Of a stretch of DNA of 49,265 bases, positions 8,643-16,187 are shown in pieces. Position numbers and translations under genes: made by a program. Every line of letters starts with the position of its first letter. Position 1 is the first letter of the stretch. This stretch comes from Bacillota bacterium (GTDB lineage Bacteria; Bacillota; UBA4882; UBA8346): the NCBI GenBank assembly GCA_023436305.1, contig JAEZJQ010000101.1:1-49265 (forward strand). Direction: 5' to 3'. The notes below the pieces were generated by a model. It did no database searches. It saw only the letters and a list, made by a program, of their open reading frames with translations, and had not been told where the DNA came from.

Positions 8643-8981
8643 TTGAGTTCATTTATTGCGAATATCGTATACAGTTTTTTAATTCCGTTTGGAATCGTGT
8701 TGGGCGCAAGTGCCTTTGCTGGTATTGGCGCCATTATCAACGACCATCCGCCCTTAAAAACCATGATTGACTTGGCCGGTTCCATGAAAATCTGGGCAGT
8801 GGCGGCAGCTTTGGGCGGGACTTTTTCTTCCTTTGAAATCATTGAAAAAGGATTATTCAATGGTGAGATAAAGTCGATAATCAAACAAATGATATATATT
8901 TTGGCCGCCCTTATCGGTTCCAACGCCGGTTTTGGTTTAACCAAATTAGTGCACCGATGTGGCAGATTATGGTTAAAATAA
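8643..8981 (+). CDS. ytrH: YtrH-family sporulation membrane protein
   Basis: 112 residues with two or three hydrophobic segments (about 5-30, 45-62, 80-100). The segment GGIGA-like SAFAGIGAIINDHPPLKTM, followed by MKIWAVAAALGGTFSSFEIIEKGLFNGEIKSIIKQ, matches the YtrH family, which is needed for efficient sporulation in Bacillus. The best start is TTG at 8643. AAGGAG lies 12 bases upstream, slightly far, and an ATG at 8634 is in another frame that encodes nothing recognisable. The gene overlaps the next gene, YtrI-like, by 25 bases, which implies translational coupling. That pairing is the usual one in Firmicutes and supports the call. Confidence 0.85.
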   Translation: MSSFIANIVYSFLIPFGIVLGASAFAGIGAIINDHPPLKTMIDLAGSMKIWAVAAALGGTFSSFEIIEKGLFNGEIKSIIKQMIYILAALIGSNAGFGLTKLVHRCGRLWLK

Positions 8982-9436
8982 ACCGGTTATTGAAATCCAA
9001 CGGTTTTTTAAGTTTTCTTACCGGAATTATGGTGGGCGTCATGATGGGGACGGCAATCATGAGTATTTTAGCCGGCTTCCGGATGGAGTATTATTACCGG
9101 AAGATTAAACTGCTGGAGAGTGTAATTGAGGACAAGGAGGTTCAATTGGTAAAGCTTGGAGATTCCATCAATAAGCATAAATACATCCTCAAAGGGATCG
9201 AAGTATTTCTGATTTATGAAGGGGATGATCTTGATAAAATAGCCTTAGAAAAGTATATTAAAGAGAAATACCGGCCTCTTTTGGGGAAAAGGATTGGAGA
9301 TATCGATATGGATTTGGTGGTGGAGGTAATCGACAAACGGATTTTCAAGTTGGATAAGGATTATCGGCTGAAAGTATCGAGGGTTATTCTGACAGAAACA
9401 CTAAAAATTTCAGTGGAGGTAGTTGCGCTGGATTGA
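8957..9436 (+). CDS. ytrI: YtrI-like sporulation membrane protein
   Basis: 159 residues. One strong membrane segment (about 18-38, FLTGIMVGVMMGTAIMSIL) is followed by a charged extracytoplasmic or intermembrane domain with a short coiled-coil region (KIKLLESVIEDKEVQLVKL) and an alpha/beta tail. The size, topology and overlap with ytrH match YtrI, a sporulation membrane protein of unknown mechanism. The sequence itself is weakly conserved, so the call rests on context as much as on residues. A second in-frame ATG lies at 8969. Neither start has a clear ribosome-binding site, as expected for coupled translation. Confidence 0.72.
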   Translation: MWQIMVKINRLLKSNGFLSFLTGIMVGVMMGTAIMSILAGFRMEYYYRKIKLLESVIEDKEVQLVKLGDSINKHKYILKGIEVFLIYEGDDLDKIALEKYIKEKYRPLLGKRIGDIDMDLVVEVIDKRIFKLDKDYRLKVSRVILTETLKISVEVVALD

Positions 9437-9467
9437 AATTGGCGGGTCAAAACTTGGCTCAATTGAT

Positions 9468-9510
9468 AGGGCTGTTTCAAAGGGTTAAAACTTTTGGACC
9501 GGCCCTTTTC
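9468..9510 (+). terminator. Candidate terminator after ytrHI
   Basis: AGGGC (9468-9472) pairs with GCCCT (9502-9506), enclosing a weaker AAAG/CTTTT helix, and a short T tract follows. It sits between convergent genes, just before the 3' end of the minus-strand kinase gene. Confidence 0.45.
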
Positions 9511-9518
9511 CTTATCTT

Positions 9519-11261
9519 TCAACTTTTAACTTGGGGAAGGATAATCCTGAAAGTTGAACCTTGGCTTTTCACGGATTCCACTTCCAAATCGCCATTCATT
9601 CGTAAGGCCAGTTTTTTGGAAATGGCGAGTCCTAAACCATAACTACCTTCTTTTTGAAGCGGGTTCGGTTGAAATGGTTTAAAAAGATTGGCTAGAACCT
9701 CCGTGGGGATGCCCGGGCCGGTGTCGGATATTATTATCTCCACCCGGTTATGGACTTCTTGCGCTTGACAATGAATGGTCACGACACTTTCCCGGGGAGT
9801 GTATTTTAGACTATTATCAAAAATGTTTTGAATTATTTGTTGTAAACGTATTGGATCAGCCCAGACGCATATCTGTTCCGAAAAAGGTAGCAATTTAAAT
9901 TTATTAGTGTGTTCACGATAACCGTTAAGGATGTCTTCGCACAAATATTTAACACTTACCGTTTCGAGGCTGAAGGTGATTTGTCCCAAGTCCAGCCGGG
10001 AAAACTCCAGTAAATCATTGATCATTCGGTTGGCTTGTTCCAGCTTGACAAGGCTGATCTTTCTGATTTTATCATCGTCAATCGGAGCGTTTTCAGATGT
10101 TTGATGAAAAAATTCGGTGAGTGATGTTAGCGGATTTCGTAAATCATGGGCAATCATCGAAATATATTGCGCCCTTTGCTTTTCATGATTTTGTATACTG
10201 GACGCCATTTCGCAGAAAGCGGTGGATAGTTGGGCAATCTCGTCATTTCCGTTGACCGGAGCATATTCATAGAGTTCTCCTTTCCCGAATTTTTGGGTGG
10301 CCCGGGTAAGTTCCTTAATGGGAACTACGATACTCCCGGCGGCAATAAAGGTAAGCAGGCCGGTAACGATAAAAATAACGATCATCATGAGACTAAAAAG
10401 CAAAATCACCCGATTCCGGATAATATCAATCGTTTGTCCCGGTGGAACCTGGACAATAAGCCCCCAATTATATGGGGCCAATGGTTGGTAAGCGGCCAGC
10501 ACATACTGGCCTTTATCATCATGAAATTTGGCCGTGCCGATCTCGCCATGGATCACTCTTTGTACTATCTCAAGATGGCCCCAGCTGTTTCCCGGTTTGG
10601 ACCGGTTCAAATGAACCAGGACTTTTCCCCGGTGGTCAAATAAAACCGGATTGCCGTATTTGGCCCCCTGGGATGTAAGGATAGTATCTTCTATCCGGCG
10701 CAAGTCGATGGTGACAATTAATACTCCCGCCACTTGGCCGGGATATTTTTCGATGGGGATTGCCATATGCCAATAGGGTTGATTTTTATCGGTGAAGTTT
10801 TCCCAACCGGATATACCGATGTGGCCCTGTTTGGCTTTTTGATAAATTGTCTGCTTTCGAAAATCAGGCTGATTACCGGTAAATGTTTTTAAGCGGGATA
10901 CACTAACCAGGGTTTGTCCGCTGAGATTCACAACATAGCCTTCTAAAAAATTCTTATTTTGACTGAGCAACCGTTCCAGGGCCACCGTTAGCCGGGTTTG
11001 ATCTTTTAAATCCCGCATGGTATCGGAGAGCAGAAATGCGGAGATGGTTTCTTTATCCCGATCGATAATGTTGGTGACATCTTTGGCGGTTTGTTGAGAA
11101 TAGGCAATAATCTGTGTCATCAAGTAATTATCCAGGTATAACTTGATTAAGACCACCGTTGCCATAAAGGTGATTAACAGGCCGATGGTAAACCAGAACA
11201 AGGGGTAAAGGGTGAGCTTGTTTTGCAAATGGGATTGATTATCGAATAACTTCATTCGCAT
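9519..11261 (-). CDS. Membrane sensor histidine kinase with extracytoplasmic dCache-like domain
   Basis: 580 residues in the order: membrane segment 1 (18-41), extracytoplasmic dCache-like sensor (about 45-275), membrane segment 2 (284-308), HAMP linker (about 310-362), HisKA with phospho-acceptor H372 in MIAHDLRNPLTSL, and a HATPase domain with NIFDNSLKYTP (N box), DTGPGIP (G1) and GSYGLGLAI (G2). It is the last gene of a three-gene minus-strand unit: receiver/HTH regulator, TrpX-like binding protein, kinase. It overlaps the binding-protein gene by 23 bases. The context suggests that the binding protein presents a ligand to this kinase, or shares its stimulus. Confidence 0.9.
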   Translation of the reverse strand: MRMKLFDNQSHLQNKLTLYPLFWFTIGLLITFMATVVLIKLYLDNYLMTQIIAYSQQTAKDVTNIIDRDKETISAFLLSDTMRDLKDQTRLTVALERLLSQNKNFLEGYVVNLSGQTLVSVSRLKTFTGNQPDFRKQTIYQKAKQGHIGISGWENFTDKNQPYWHMAIPIEKYPGQVAGVLIVTIDLRRIEDTILTSQGAKYGNPVLFDHRGKVLVHLNRSKPGNSWGHLEIVQRVIHGEIGTAKFHDDKGQYVLAAYQPLAPYNWGLIVQVPPGQTIDIIRNRVILLFSLMMIVIFIVTGLLTFIAAGSIVVPIKELTRATQKFGKGELYEYAPVNGNDEIAQLSTAFCEMASSIQNHEKQRAQYISMIAHDLRNPLTSLTEFFHQTSENAPIDDDKIRKISLVKLEQANRMINDLLEFSRLDLGQITFSLETVSVKYLCEDILNGYREHTNKFKLLPFSEQICVWADPIRLQQIIQNIFDNSLKYTPRESVVTIHCQAQEVHNRVEIIISDTGPGIPTEVLANLFKPFQPNPLQKEGSYGLGLAISKKLALRMNGDLEVESVKSQGSTFRIILPQVKS

Positions 11262-12219
11262 AACTTAATACATCCTCATTGATTTTAATATTCAATCTTT
11301 GAAGCAGCGGCAGATTAACCGTGAGTTTAAAATAACCGGATAGTTCCACTGGCAGATATTGAAGCTTGGCCTTGTGAAAAATTTTAACCGCCATACGTCC
11401 GGCAATGCCGCCAAGGGTTTCCGGTTCGGCATAGTAAGTTAAAACGCAACTGGATTGATATTCCAAATTATTGCTGATAGCCGGCAATCCGGCGTCCATT
11501 AATGCTTTTTTAAGCTGATTATTTTGGAATAGCAATTGAATGTCATAGGGTAAATAAACGGCGTCCGTTTGACCGCGTATATTTAAAACAGCATCGATAA
11601 TTCCGGTTAGTGGTATTTTGATGACGGTTAATTGGATTCCGGCCTTATCGGCGGCTTCTTGGAGCCGGTTAAAATCCGGCCAAACGGAATTTTGGGGGAG
11701 CAGTAACGCTAATTTCTTAAAATGCGGGATGACTCTTTTACTCAGCTCCAAAGTACGGTCGTAAGGTGTAAAATACGATACACCGGTTATATTTCTTTCT
11801 TTGTTAATTATGGTTTCAATGGTTTCATCGGTGATGGGTCTGGCCACCAAAGTATAAATTATGGGCTTATCAGATATGATGCGGGCAGTGGTGATGGTTA
11901 ACTCTTGACCGGTGGTAACCAGTAAGTCCACCTGTTTTTGCTGAATTTTTTTCAAAGTCGCCACGGTAGCTTCATGGGATGCGTCTTGCATATTTTCCAC
12001 GATTAAATTAAGATTTTTTCCTTGATGATAGCCTTGTTTGGCGAGACTCGCCTTAAATCCATTTAAAAAATTTGCCGTAGTGGGGTTGCTTTGATAGAAC
12101 AAAACGCCAATGCGCTTCGCTTTTTCCCGGGGAGGACTGAAAATTAATATTAAACTCGAAAATATGACGGATAACAGAAGTGCTGTAAATATAAGAGTTT
12201 TTTTGGAGAGAGAGAGCAT
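11239..12219 (-). CDS. ABC-type substrate-binding protein of the TrpX/PF04392 family
   Basis: 326 residues. An N-terminal hydrophobic segment (about 8-26) has no lipobox cysteine, so it is either secreted or anchored. The mature region has the two Rossmann-like lobes of the PF04392 family: RIGVLFYQSNPTTANFLNGF, an ENMQDASHEATVATLKKIQQ helix, VDLLVTTGQELT, ITGVSYFTPYDRTLEL, AVYLPYDIQLLFQNNQL and TYYAEPETLGGIAGRMAVK. In other bacteria these proteins feed permeases such as TrpXYZ. No permease or ATPase gene is nearby; instead it is sandwiched between a response regulator (6-base gap) and a kinase (overlap). A role in ligand sensing is therefore more likely than transport. The ligand cannot be read from the sequence. 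Confidence 0.83.
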   Translation of the reverse strand: MLSLSKKTLIFTALLLSVIFSSLILIFSPPREKAKRIGVLFYQSNPTTANFLNGFKASLAKQGYHQGKNLNLIVENMQDASHEATVATLKKIQQKQVDLLVTTGQELTITTARIISDKPIIYTLVARPITDETIETIINKERNITGVSYFTPYDRTLELSKRVIPHFKKLALLLPQNSVWPDFNRLQEAADKAGIQLTVIKIPLTGIIDAVLNIRGQTDAVYLPYDIQLLFQNNQLKKALMDAGLPAISNNLEYQSSCVLTYYAEPETLGGIAGRMAVKIFHKAKLQYLPVELSGYFKLTVNLPLLQRLNIKINEDVLSYANEVIR

Positions 12220-12225
12220 CTTGGG

Positions 12226-12759
12226 TCACACCTTAATAAAATTAAGCATTTGTTGCACTTCATTCGTGGTAAAGGGTTTGTTTAATACAAATTGAACTCC
12301 TTCATTGACCATTTTGGAAAGTAACGCGCCATCCGTGGAACTGGTGATTACCACCACCGGAATGTTTCTCCCCGAAGCAGTAATCTGTTTATATAAGGAC
12401 GGGCCATCCATATCCGGCAAATTAAGATCCAGAAAAATCAAATTGAATTTTTCATGTTCCAAAACAACAATCGCGTCATGGGCGGTTTTCACCGCGATTA
12501 CGGTGTGTTTTTTCTCCAAGGCATTTTTAATGGTATTTCCAATGAGCGGGTCATCATCAATGACCAACATTTTTGTAGGCATAAATTCCTGAGTGTTTAA
12601 CCAAGCTTCGATCTCCCGGCGTTTGAAGCGCCAACAACCCAGGACTTTACTGGCGGGTATCTTCCCCTGTTGTGCCAGGCGGTAAATGGTCATCGGGTTC
12701 ATCCGTAAATACTCCGCTACTTCATTTACGGTTAAAATTTCATTGATCCCATTTTCCAA
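12226..12759 (-). CDS. Response regulator with N-terminal excisionase-type HTH and C-terminal receiver
   Basis: 177 residues with the domains in reverse of the usual order. Residues 8-55 are a helix-turn-helix of the excisionase/MerR-like type (TVNEVAEYLRMNPMTIYRL, then CWRFKRREIEAWL). Residues 63-177 are a complete receiver: D68-D69-D70, phospho-acceptor D111 (FLDLNLPDMDG), ITSS near 138 and K161. The start is TTG at 12759, supported by GAGGTGG six bases upstream. It is the first gene of the unit that also encodes a binding protein and the partner kinase. Phosphorylation presumably changes dimerisation of the N-terminal DNA-binding domain; that mechanism is inference. Confidence 0.88.
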   Translation of the reverse strand: MENGINEILTVNEVAEYLRMNPMTIYRLAQQGKIPASKVLGCWRFKRREIEAWLNTQEFMPTKMLVIDDDPLIGNTIKNALEKKHTVIAVKTAHDAIVVLEHEKFNLIFLDLNLPDMDGPSLYKQITASGRNIPVVVITSSTDGALLSKMVNEGVQFVLNKPFTTNEVQQMLNFIKV

Positions 12760-12856
12760 TGAATTCCACCTCGTTCAATTGATAAAATAATATCCATATT
12801 ATTTGCTGTCTTCCGTAAATTTTCCGATTCAACGATTATATTATATCACAATTAAG

Positions 12857-12884
12857 TTGACAGCAAAATGTAATTCGATATAAT
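12857..12884 (+). promoter_or_regulatory. Sigma-A-type promoter
   Basis: TTGACA (12857-12862), a 16-base spacer and TATAAT (12879-12884). Both hexamers are perfect. It faces right, about 145 bases before the small membrane-protein gene. Confidence 0.75.
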
Positions 12885-13031
12885 ATAGTATAAAAGAGTA
12901 TAATTTGGTTAAAAGTATAGCTCGCGAAAGAAAGTCGGGATATACATTTCCATTCACTGGCGCCTTAGCCAAATCGGGCCGGCAAAAGGGGGAATTTTAC
13001 CGTAAGAATGAGATTGATTGGAGCTCTCAAA

Positions 13032-13439
13032 ATGATGATGGAATCCCGGCAAAAGTGTTTGGGGATAATCGGATTATTGGTTATCACCGTACTGGGAATA
13101 TCAGTATCAGTTCCGGCCAAATTAACACAAGAGACGTATTCCGGTAAGTTGGCCGGTAATACCGGTTTTAAGACAGGCGTGGCTGAACAGGACTCCCGGA
13201 TAATTAGGGAACAGGATAATGTTGCGGTTACCGACGCTAATACGAGTTATATCAACCCCGATACGGATGAGGCTCTTTATAACGATAATATTCAAATATG
13301 GATTCTCATTGTTTTGATTGTATTGGGATCTTATATATTGATTGTGGGATTGGTTACTTATACGTTTATTCGAAGAGTAAGTTCCGGGATAAAAAGCAAC
13401 TCCAAAAAACCACATGGAATGGAGGGATATTCTGATTAA
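13032..13439 (+). CDS. Small envelope protein with signal peptide and C-terminal membrane segment
   Basis: About 135 residues; family not recognised. The chosen ATG at 13032 has GGAG eight bases upstream; an in-frame ATG at 13008 has no good site. The N-terminus (KCLGIIGLLVITVLGISVSV) is a signal peptide or first membrane segment. A polar stretch of about 70 residues follows, then a second membrane segment (IQIWILIVLIVLGSYILIVG) and a short basic tail. It is placed 48 bases before the Pal-like lipoprotein gene, probably in one transcript, so it may help anchor or export that protein. The function is unknown. Confidence 0.6.
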   Translation: MMMESRQKCLGIIGLLVITVLGISVSVPAKLTQETYSGKLAGNTGFKTGVAEQDSRIIREQDNVAVTDANTSYINPDTDEALYNDNIQIWILIVLIVLGSYILIVGLVTYTFIRRVSSGIKSNSKKPHGMEGYSD

Positions 13440-13487
13440 TAACACGAAACGGCTGTTAAACAAAAAATGTGAAAAGGATGGACTGAA

Positions 13488-14825
13488 ATGAAGAATAGAA
13501 CATTGAACATATTCATTACCGGGATTATTATTATTGTTTGCTTTAGCGGCATGATTTTCGGCTGTCCCGCGCCCAAGGTGGACGCTCTTTCGGTGAATAA
13601 AGGGATTAATACGGAAACCGTTGAGCTTACCATTACCGGAAGCTCATTTCATAAGTCAACTTATGTTAAATTGACCAAAACCGGGGAAGCGGATATTATG
13701 GCCGAGAATGTGAAGGTTGTTTCGGCGAAACAAGTTACTTGTTCACTCAATTTATCCGGCAAAACAACGGGCCAATGGAATGTAGTGGTAGCCAATATCG
13801 GGAGTATCACCAAAAAGGATAAACCGACCGTGATTGCCGACGGTTTTACGATTGAGAATCCCAGCCTGAGTATAACCGGAATTGAACCCAATAAAGCCAC
13901 GAATAATATGGTGGTTAACATGGTAATTCATGGGGACCATTTTAGATCCGGCGCTAAAGTAGTGTTGAGCAGCGGTCAGATGGACATCGGCGCTACCAAT
14001 GTCAAGGTGAACTCCGATACGTTGGTTTCGTGTTCATTTGATTTGAATGGGGCCGCTACTGGTACATATAGCGTGAGATTGGTCAATGACGACGGCAAAA
14101 CAGGAGTGTTGGCCAATAGTTTTACGATTGACAAGCCGGTTACAAGTTCGGCGCTCACGATTAGTACAGTGTCCCCCGGTCAAGGATTTAATAATGGGAC
14201 TGTTGTCATTCGTATCGCCGGAACCGGTTTCGATCCGAAAACAGGGGTGAAATTAACCGGAGAGGGCTTGAATGATATTCCCGGCACGGATGTCAAGATT
14301 GAAACAGCGACTGCTTTAAGTTGCTCTTTGGATATCAACGCCAAACCCGCGGGCCTGTATAATGTGGTGCTTACCACCCCGGACGGGCAGTCGGCCACAT
14401 TAACGGGCGGTTTTAAAATCGTCCAATATGTAGCGAAAGCCGATCCCAATACATTGTTAAAACCGATCTTTTTTGATTACAATAAATCGGAATTGCGTTC
14501 CGATCAGCTTGGAACCATTGCTTCCGATGTCCAAATTCTAAAAAATAATCCCCAATTATATATTCTGTTGGGTGGCCATGCCGATGAGCGCGGCACCCGG
14601 GAGTATAACCTGGAATTGTCACGCAAACGGGCGGAGACTGTCCAACAATATCTGCTCAAACAAGGTGTTTCCCCGGAACGGATTGTAATTTACGCTTACG
14701 GTAAGGATTATCCCGCCAAAAAAGGCCGTGCTGAAGATGTCTTGGCATATAACCGGCGGGTGGACATTATCGTATACGATTCGCGGCCTACTAAAATGTC
14801 GGGAATACGGGATATGAATGAATAG
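13488..14825 (+). CDS. Lipoprotein with three IPT/TIG-like repeats and a Pal/OmpA peptidoglycan-binding domain
   Basis: 445 residues. A signal peptide ends in the lipobox MIFGC, with C26 as the predicted lipidated residue. Three similar Ig-like repeats follow (about 30-118, 120-215, 220-310), each with a run like VELTITGSSFHKSTYVKLT, MVIHGDHFRSGAKVVLS or IRIAGTGFDPKTGVKLT, and a matching VKVxSxxxxxCS(L/F) segment. Residues about 325-440 are an OmpA C-terminal domain: FFDYNKSEL, GGHADERGTREYNLELSRKRA and NRRVDII. That domain binds diaminopimelate in peptidoglycan, and Pal lipoproteins with it normally tie the outer membrane to the wall. Presence in a spore former suggests a diderm Firmicute; in a monoderm it would instead tie membrane to wall. 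No Tol genes are in the window. Confidence 0.87.
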   Translation: MKNRTLNIFITGIIIIVCFSGMIFGCPAPKVDALSVNKGINTETVELTITGSSFHKSTYVKLTKTGEADIMAENVKVVSAKQVTCSLNLSGKTTGQWNVVVANIGSITKKDKPTVIADGFTIENPSLSITGIEPNKATNNMVVNMVIHGDHFRSGAKVVLSSGQMDIGATNVKVNSDTLVSCSFDLNGAATGTYSVRLVNDDGKTGVLANSFTIDKPVTSSALTISTVSPGQGFNNGTVVIRIAGTGFDPKTGVKLTGEGLNDIPGTDVKIETATALSCSLDINAKPAGLYNVVLTTPDGQSATLTGGFKIVQYVAKADPNTLLKPIFFDYNKSELRSDQLGTIASDVQILKNNPQLYILLGGHADERGTREYNLELSRKRAETVQQYLLKQGVSPERIVIYAYGKDYPAKKGRAEDVLAYNRRVDIIVYDSRPTKMSGIRDMNE

Positions 14826-14833
14826 CTTTTGAT

Positions 14834-14854
14834 TTCAAGGGCCCGTTCCTTGAA
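14834..14854 (+). repeat. Hairpin after the Pal-like gene
   Basis: TTCAAGG (14834-14840), loop GCCCGTT and CCTTGAA (14848-14854) form a perfect 7-bp hairpin nine bases after the stop codon. No T tract follows, so it may stabilise the 3' end rather than terminate. The remaining bases up to 14965 show nothing else. Confidence 0.5.
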
Positions 14855-14965
14855 GACAACCGGAAACCGAGGAATATCAATATAAATATTCCAAAAAAGA
14901 ATTAACGGTTTATTGGTTGATGAAATTACGATAAGACGGATAATAAAACTATCGCTATATCTATA

Positions 14966-15172
14966 AACGCTTAATCTCATAAGGGGATTGTCCGAAAGGT
15001 ATCTTCAATACTCTTTCGATATCTTCCATGAGAACGGAGGACCCAATTTTTAGGGGTGAATTAATCTCGCATGTGGCGCGTTGAGATTTTATCTCGCCGT
15101 TCCGTGCGGGCTTATAGGGTTACTTTGGCAACCCGAATCCGGCAGCTAACTTCGTAAGCGTTGCTAGAGAGG
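14966..15172 (+). promoter_or_regulatory. c-di-AMP riboswitch (ydaO/yuaA class)
   Basis: The conserved blocks of the ydaO class appear in order: CGCTTAATCT (from 14968), ACGGAGGACCCA, GGGGTGAAT, a variable arm, AGGG with ACCCGAATCC, GCAGCTAAC, CGTAAGCG (about 15153-15160) and AGAGG. The 5' CGCTTA and 3' TAAGCG segments close the molecule. The class binds two c-di-AMP molecules and usually switches expression off when c-di-AMP is high. Here it is followed by a strong terminator and an operon of four genes starting at 15259. Targets in other Firmicutes are mainly potassium or osmolyte transporters and cell-wall enzymes. Confidence 0.93.
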
Positions 15173-15197
15173 TATATGCATGGCATATTCCGGTATT

Positions 15198-15240
15198 AAG
15201 ACCATGGATTCCTCTTACCCATGGTCTTTTTTATTTTTTT
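15198..15240 (+). terminator. Terminator controlled by the c-di-AMP riboswitch
   Basis: AAGACCATGG (15198-15207) and CCATGGTCTT (15219-15228) form a perfect 10-bp stem with an 11-base loop, followed by a run of T to 15240. It lies between the riboswitch and the ribosome-binding site of the first gene, the standard layout for transcriptional attenuation. Confidence 0.93.
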
Positions 15241-15258
15241 CAAAGGAGGGCCGCTGCG

Positions 15259-16182
15259 GTGGAAAGGAAAAAATCAGTGAGATATGGAGCGACAATATTT
15301 TTTATCGTAGTAATCTGGCTGGGTGTTGGAAGTTTGATTGTAAAAACAACTAGTTATACTGTGGCGGTAGTTGCCGGAACAACTTATGAGGAAAAAGCCC
15401 ATGAGTTTAATCGTGCCAAAATCTTTGATCATTATCAAGATGAACGTCAAATCTTTCATGAATTAGCAACCGGTCAAGTGGAGGTGGCCATTACCGACCG
15501 GTTGGCCGGATTAAGTTTGATTCGAGACAGCGGCTACCGTAATCTGAAATTGGCTGGGAATGTACTTGAACGGGAGGTTGGAGTGGTGGCTTTTAACCGG
15601 GAGGATAAAACACTACGTCAGGCGGTTAACCGGGGTTTGAAGGAAATTATCGATAGTGGCGTTTATGCCGGGATTAGTACCAAGTATTTTGGTTGCGATA
15701 TTTTAAAAGGTGTGGAGTATAATCCGACTTATCCGGATGAACCACCAGCTACGGATGATTCGTGGAGCCGGGTAAAACAGGCGGGACGAATTGTTTTTAC
15801 CATGAACAGTGATTTTCCTCCATTCGCTTACTTCAATGATCAAAGTGAATTTACCGGGTTTGATGTGGAGGTCGCCCAGGCAGTTTGTGAACGGTTGGGT
15901 TTGCGATACACACCTGTTATTATTGAATGGGATCAAACTTTCGAAGGATTGAAAGTTAAAAATTATGATGGAGTTTGGGGCCGCTTACTGATGAAAGATA
16001 AACCGGTGCAGGTTGACTATTCGAATCCTTACTATCTGACCGGCGCACAGCTGTTCGTAAGGAAAGGCTCACCGATTACCGGTCTGGAAACATTGGAGGG
16101 AAATTTAAGGGTGCCTTTATCCTTTCCGTTGAATTTTAAATCATATTTTTCCGTTTATTTTGGATACAAAAAGGAGTTGTGA
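15259..16182 (+). CDS. Membrane-anchored solute-binding protein family 3, lobes in permuted order (copy 2)
   Basis: 307 residues, GTG start with AAAGGAGG nine bases upstream. One membrane segment (11-28) is followed by the C-terminal half of a family 3 binding protein (32-145: YTVAVVAGTTYEEKA, VEVAITDRLAG with D80, AFNREDKTLRQAVNRGLKEI, TKYFG), a linker, then the N-terminal half (174-286: GRIVFTMNSDFPPFAYF, EFTGFDVEVAQAVCERLGL, NYDGVW, VDYSNPYYLTG, LFVRKGSPITGLETLEG). Both ends lie at the hinge where the two halves join in normal proteins, so the chain looks circularly permuted. The usual carboxylate-binding arginine is lysine (LMKDKPVQVDYS). It is the first gene under the c-di-AMP riboswitch and ends five bases before the amidotransferase start. 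Likely a sensor or ligand-capture protein; the ligand is unknown. Confidence 0.8.
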   Translation: MERKKSVRYGATIFFIVVIWLGVGSLIVKTTSYTVAVVAGTTYEEKAHEFNRAKIFDHYQDERQIFHELATGQVEVAITDRLAGLSLIRDSGYRNLKLAGNVLEREVGVVAFNREDKTLRQAVNRGLKEIIDSGVYAGISTKYFGCDILKGVEYNPTYPDEPPATDDSWSRVKQAGRIVFTMNSDFPPFAYFNDQSEFTGFDVEVAQAVCERLGLRYTPVIIEWDQTFEGLKVKNYDGVWGRLLMKDKPVQVDYSNPYYLTGAQLFVRKGSPITGLETLEGNLRVPLSFPLNFKSYFSVYFGYKKEL

Positions 16183-16187
16183 TACTG

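Noticed and set aside
8634..8770. ATG-initiated frame over the start of ytrH
   Set aside because: Better spacing to AAGGAG but ends after about 45 codons and encodes no membrane segment, whereas the TTG frame gives full YtrH.
12905..13147. Short plus-strand frame upstream of the small envelope protein
   Set aside because: It begins with TTG, lacks a ribosome-binding site, overlaps the better-supported gene at 13032 and resembles no family.
16179..16187. GTG start for the amidotransferase
   Set aside because: It would put three residues before MCGICG and block the N-terminal cysteine nucleophile, and it is only two bases from the ribosome-binding site.
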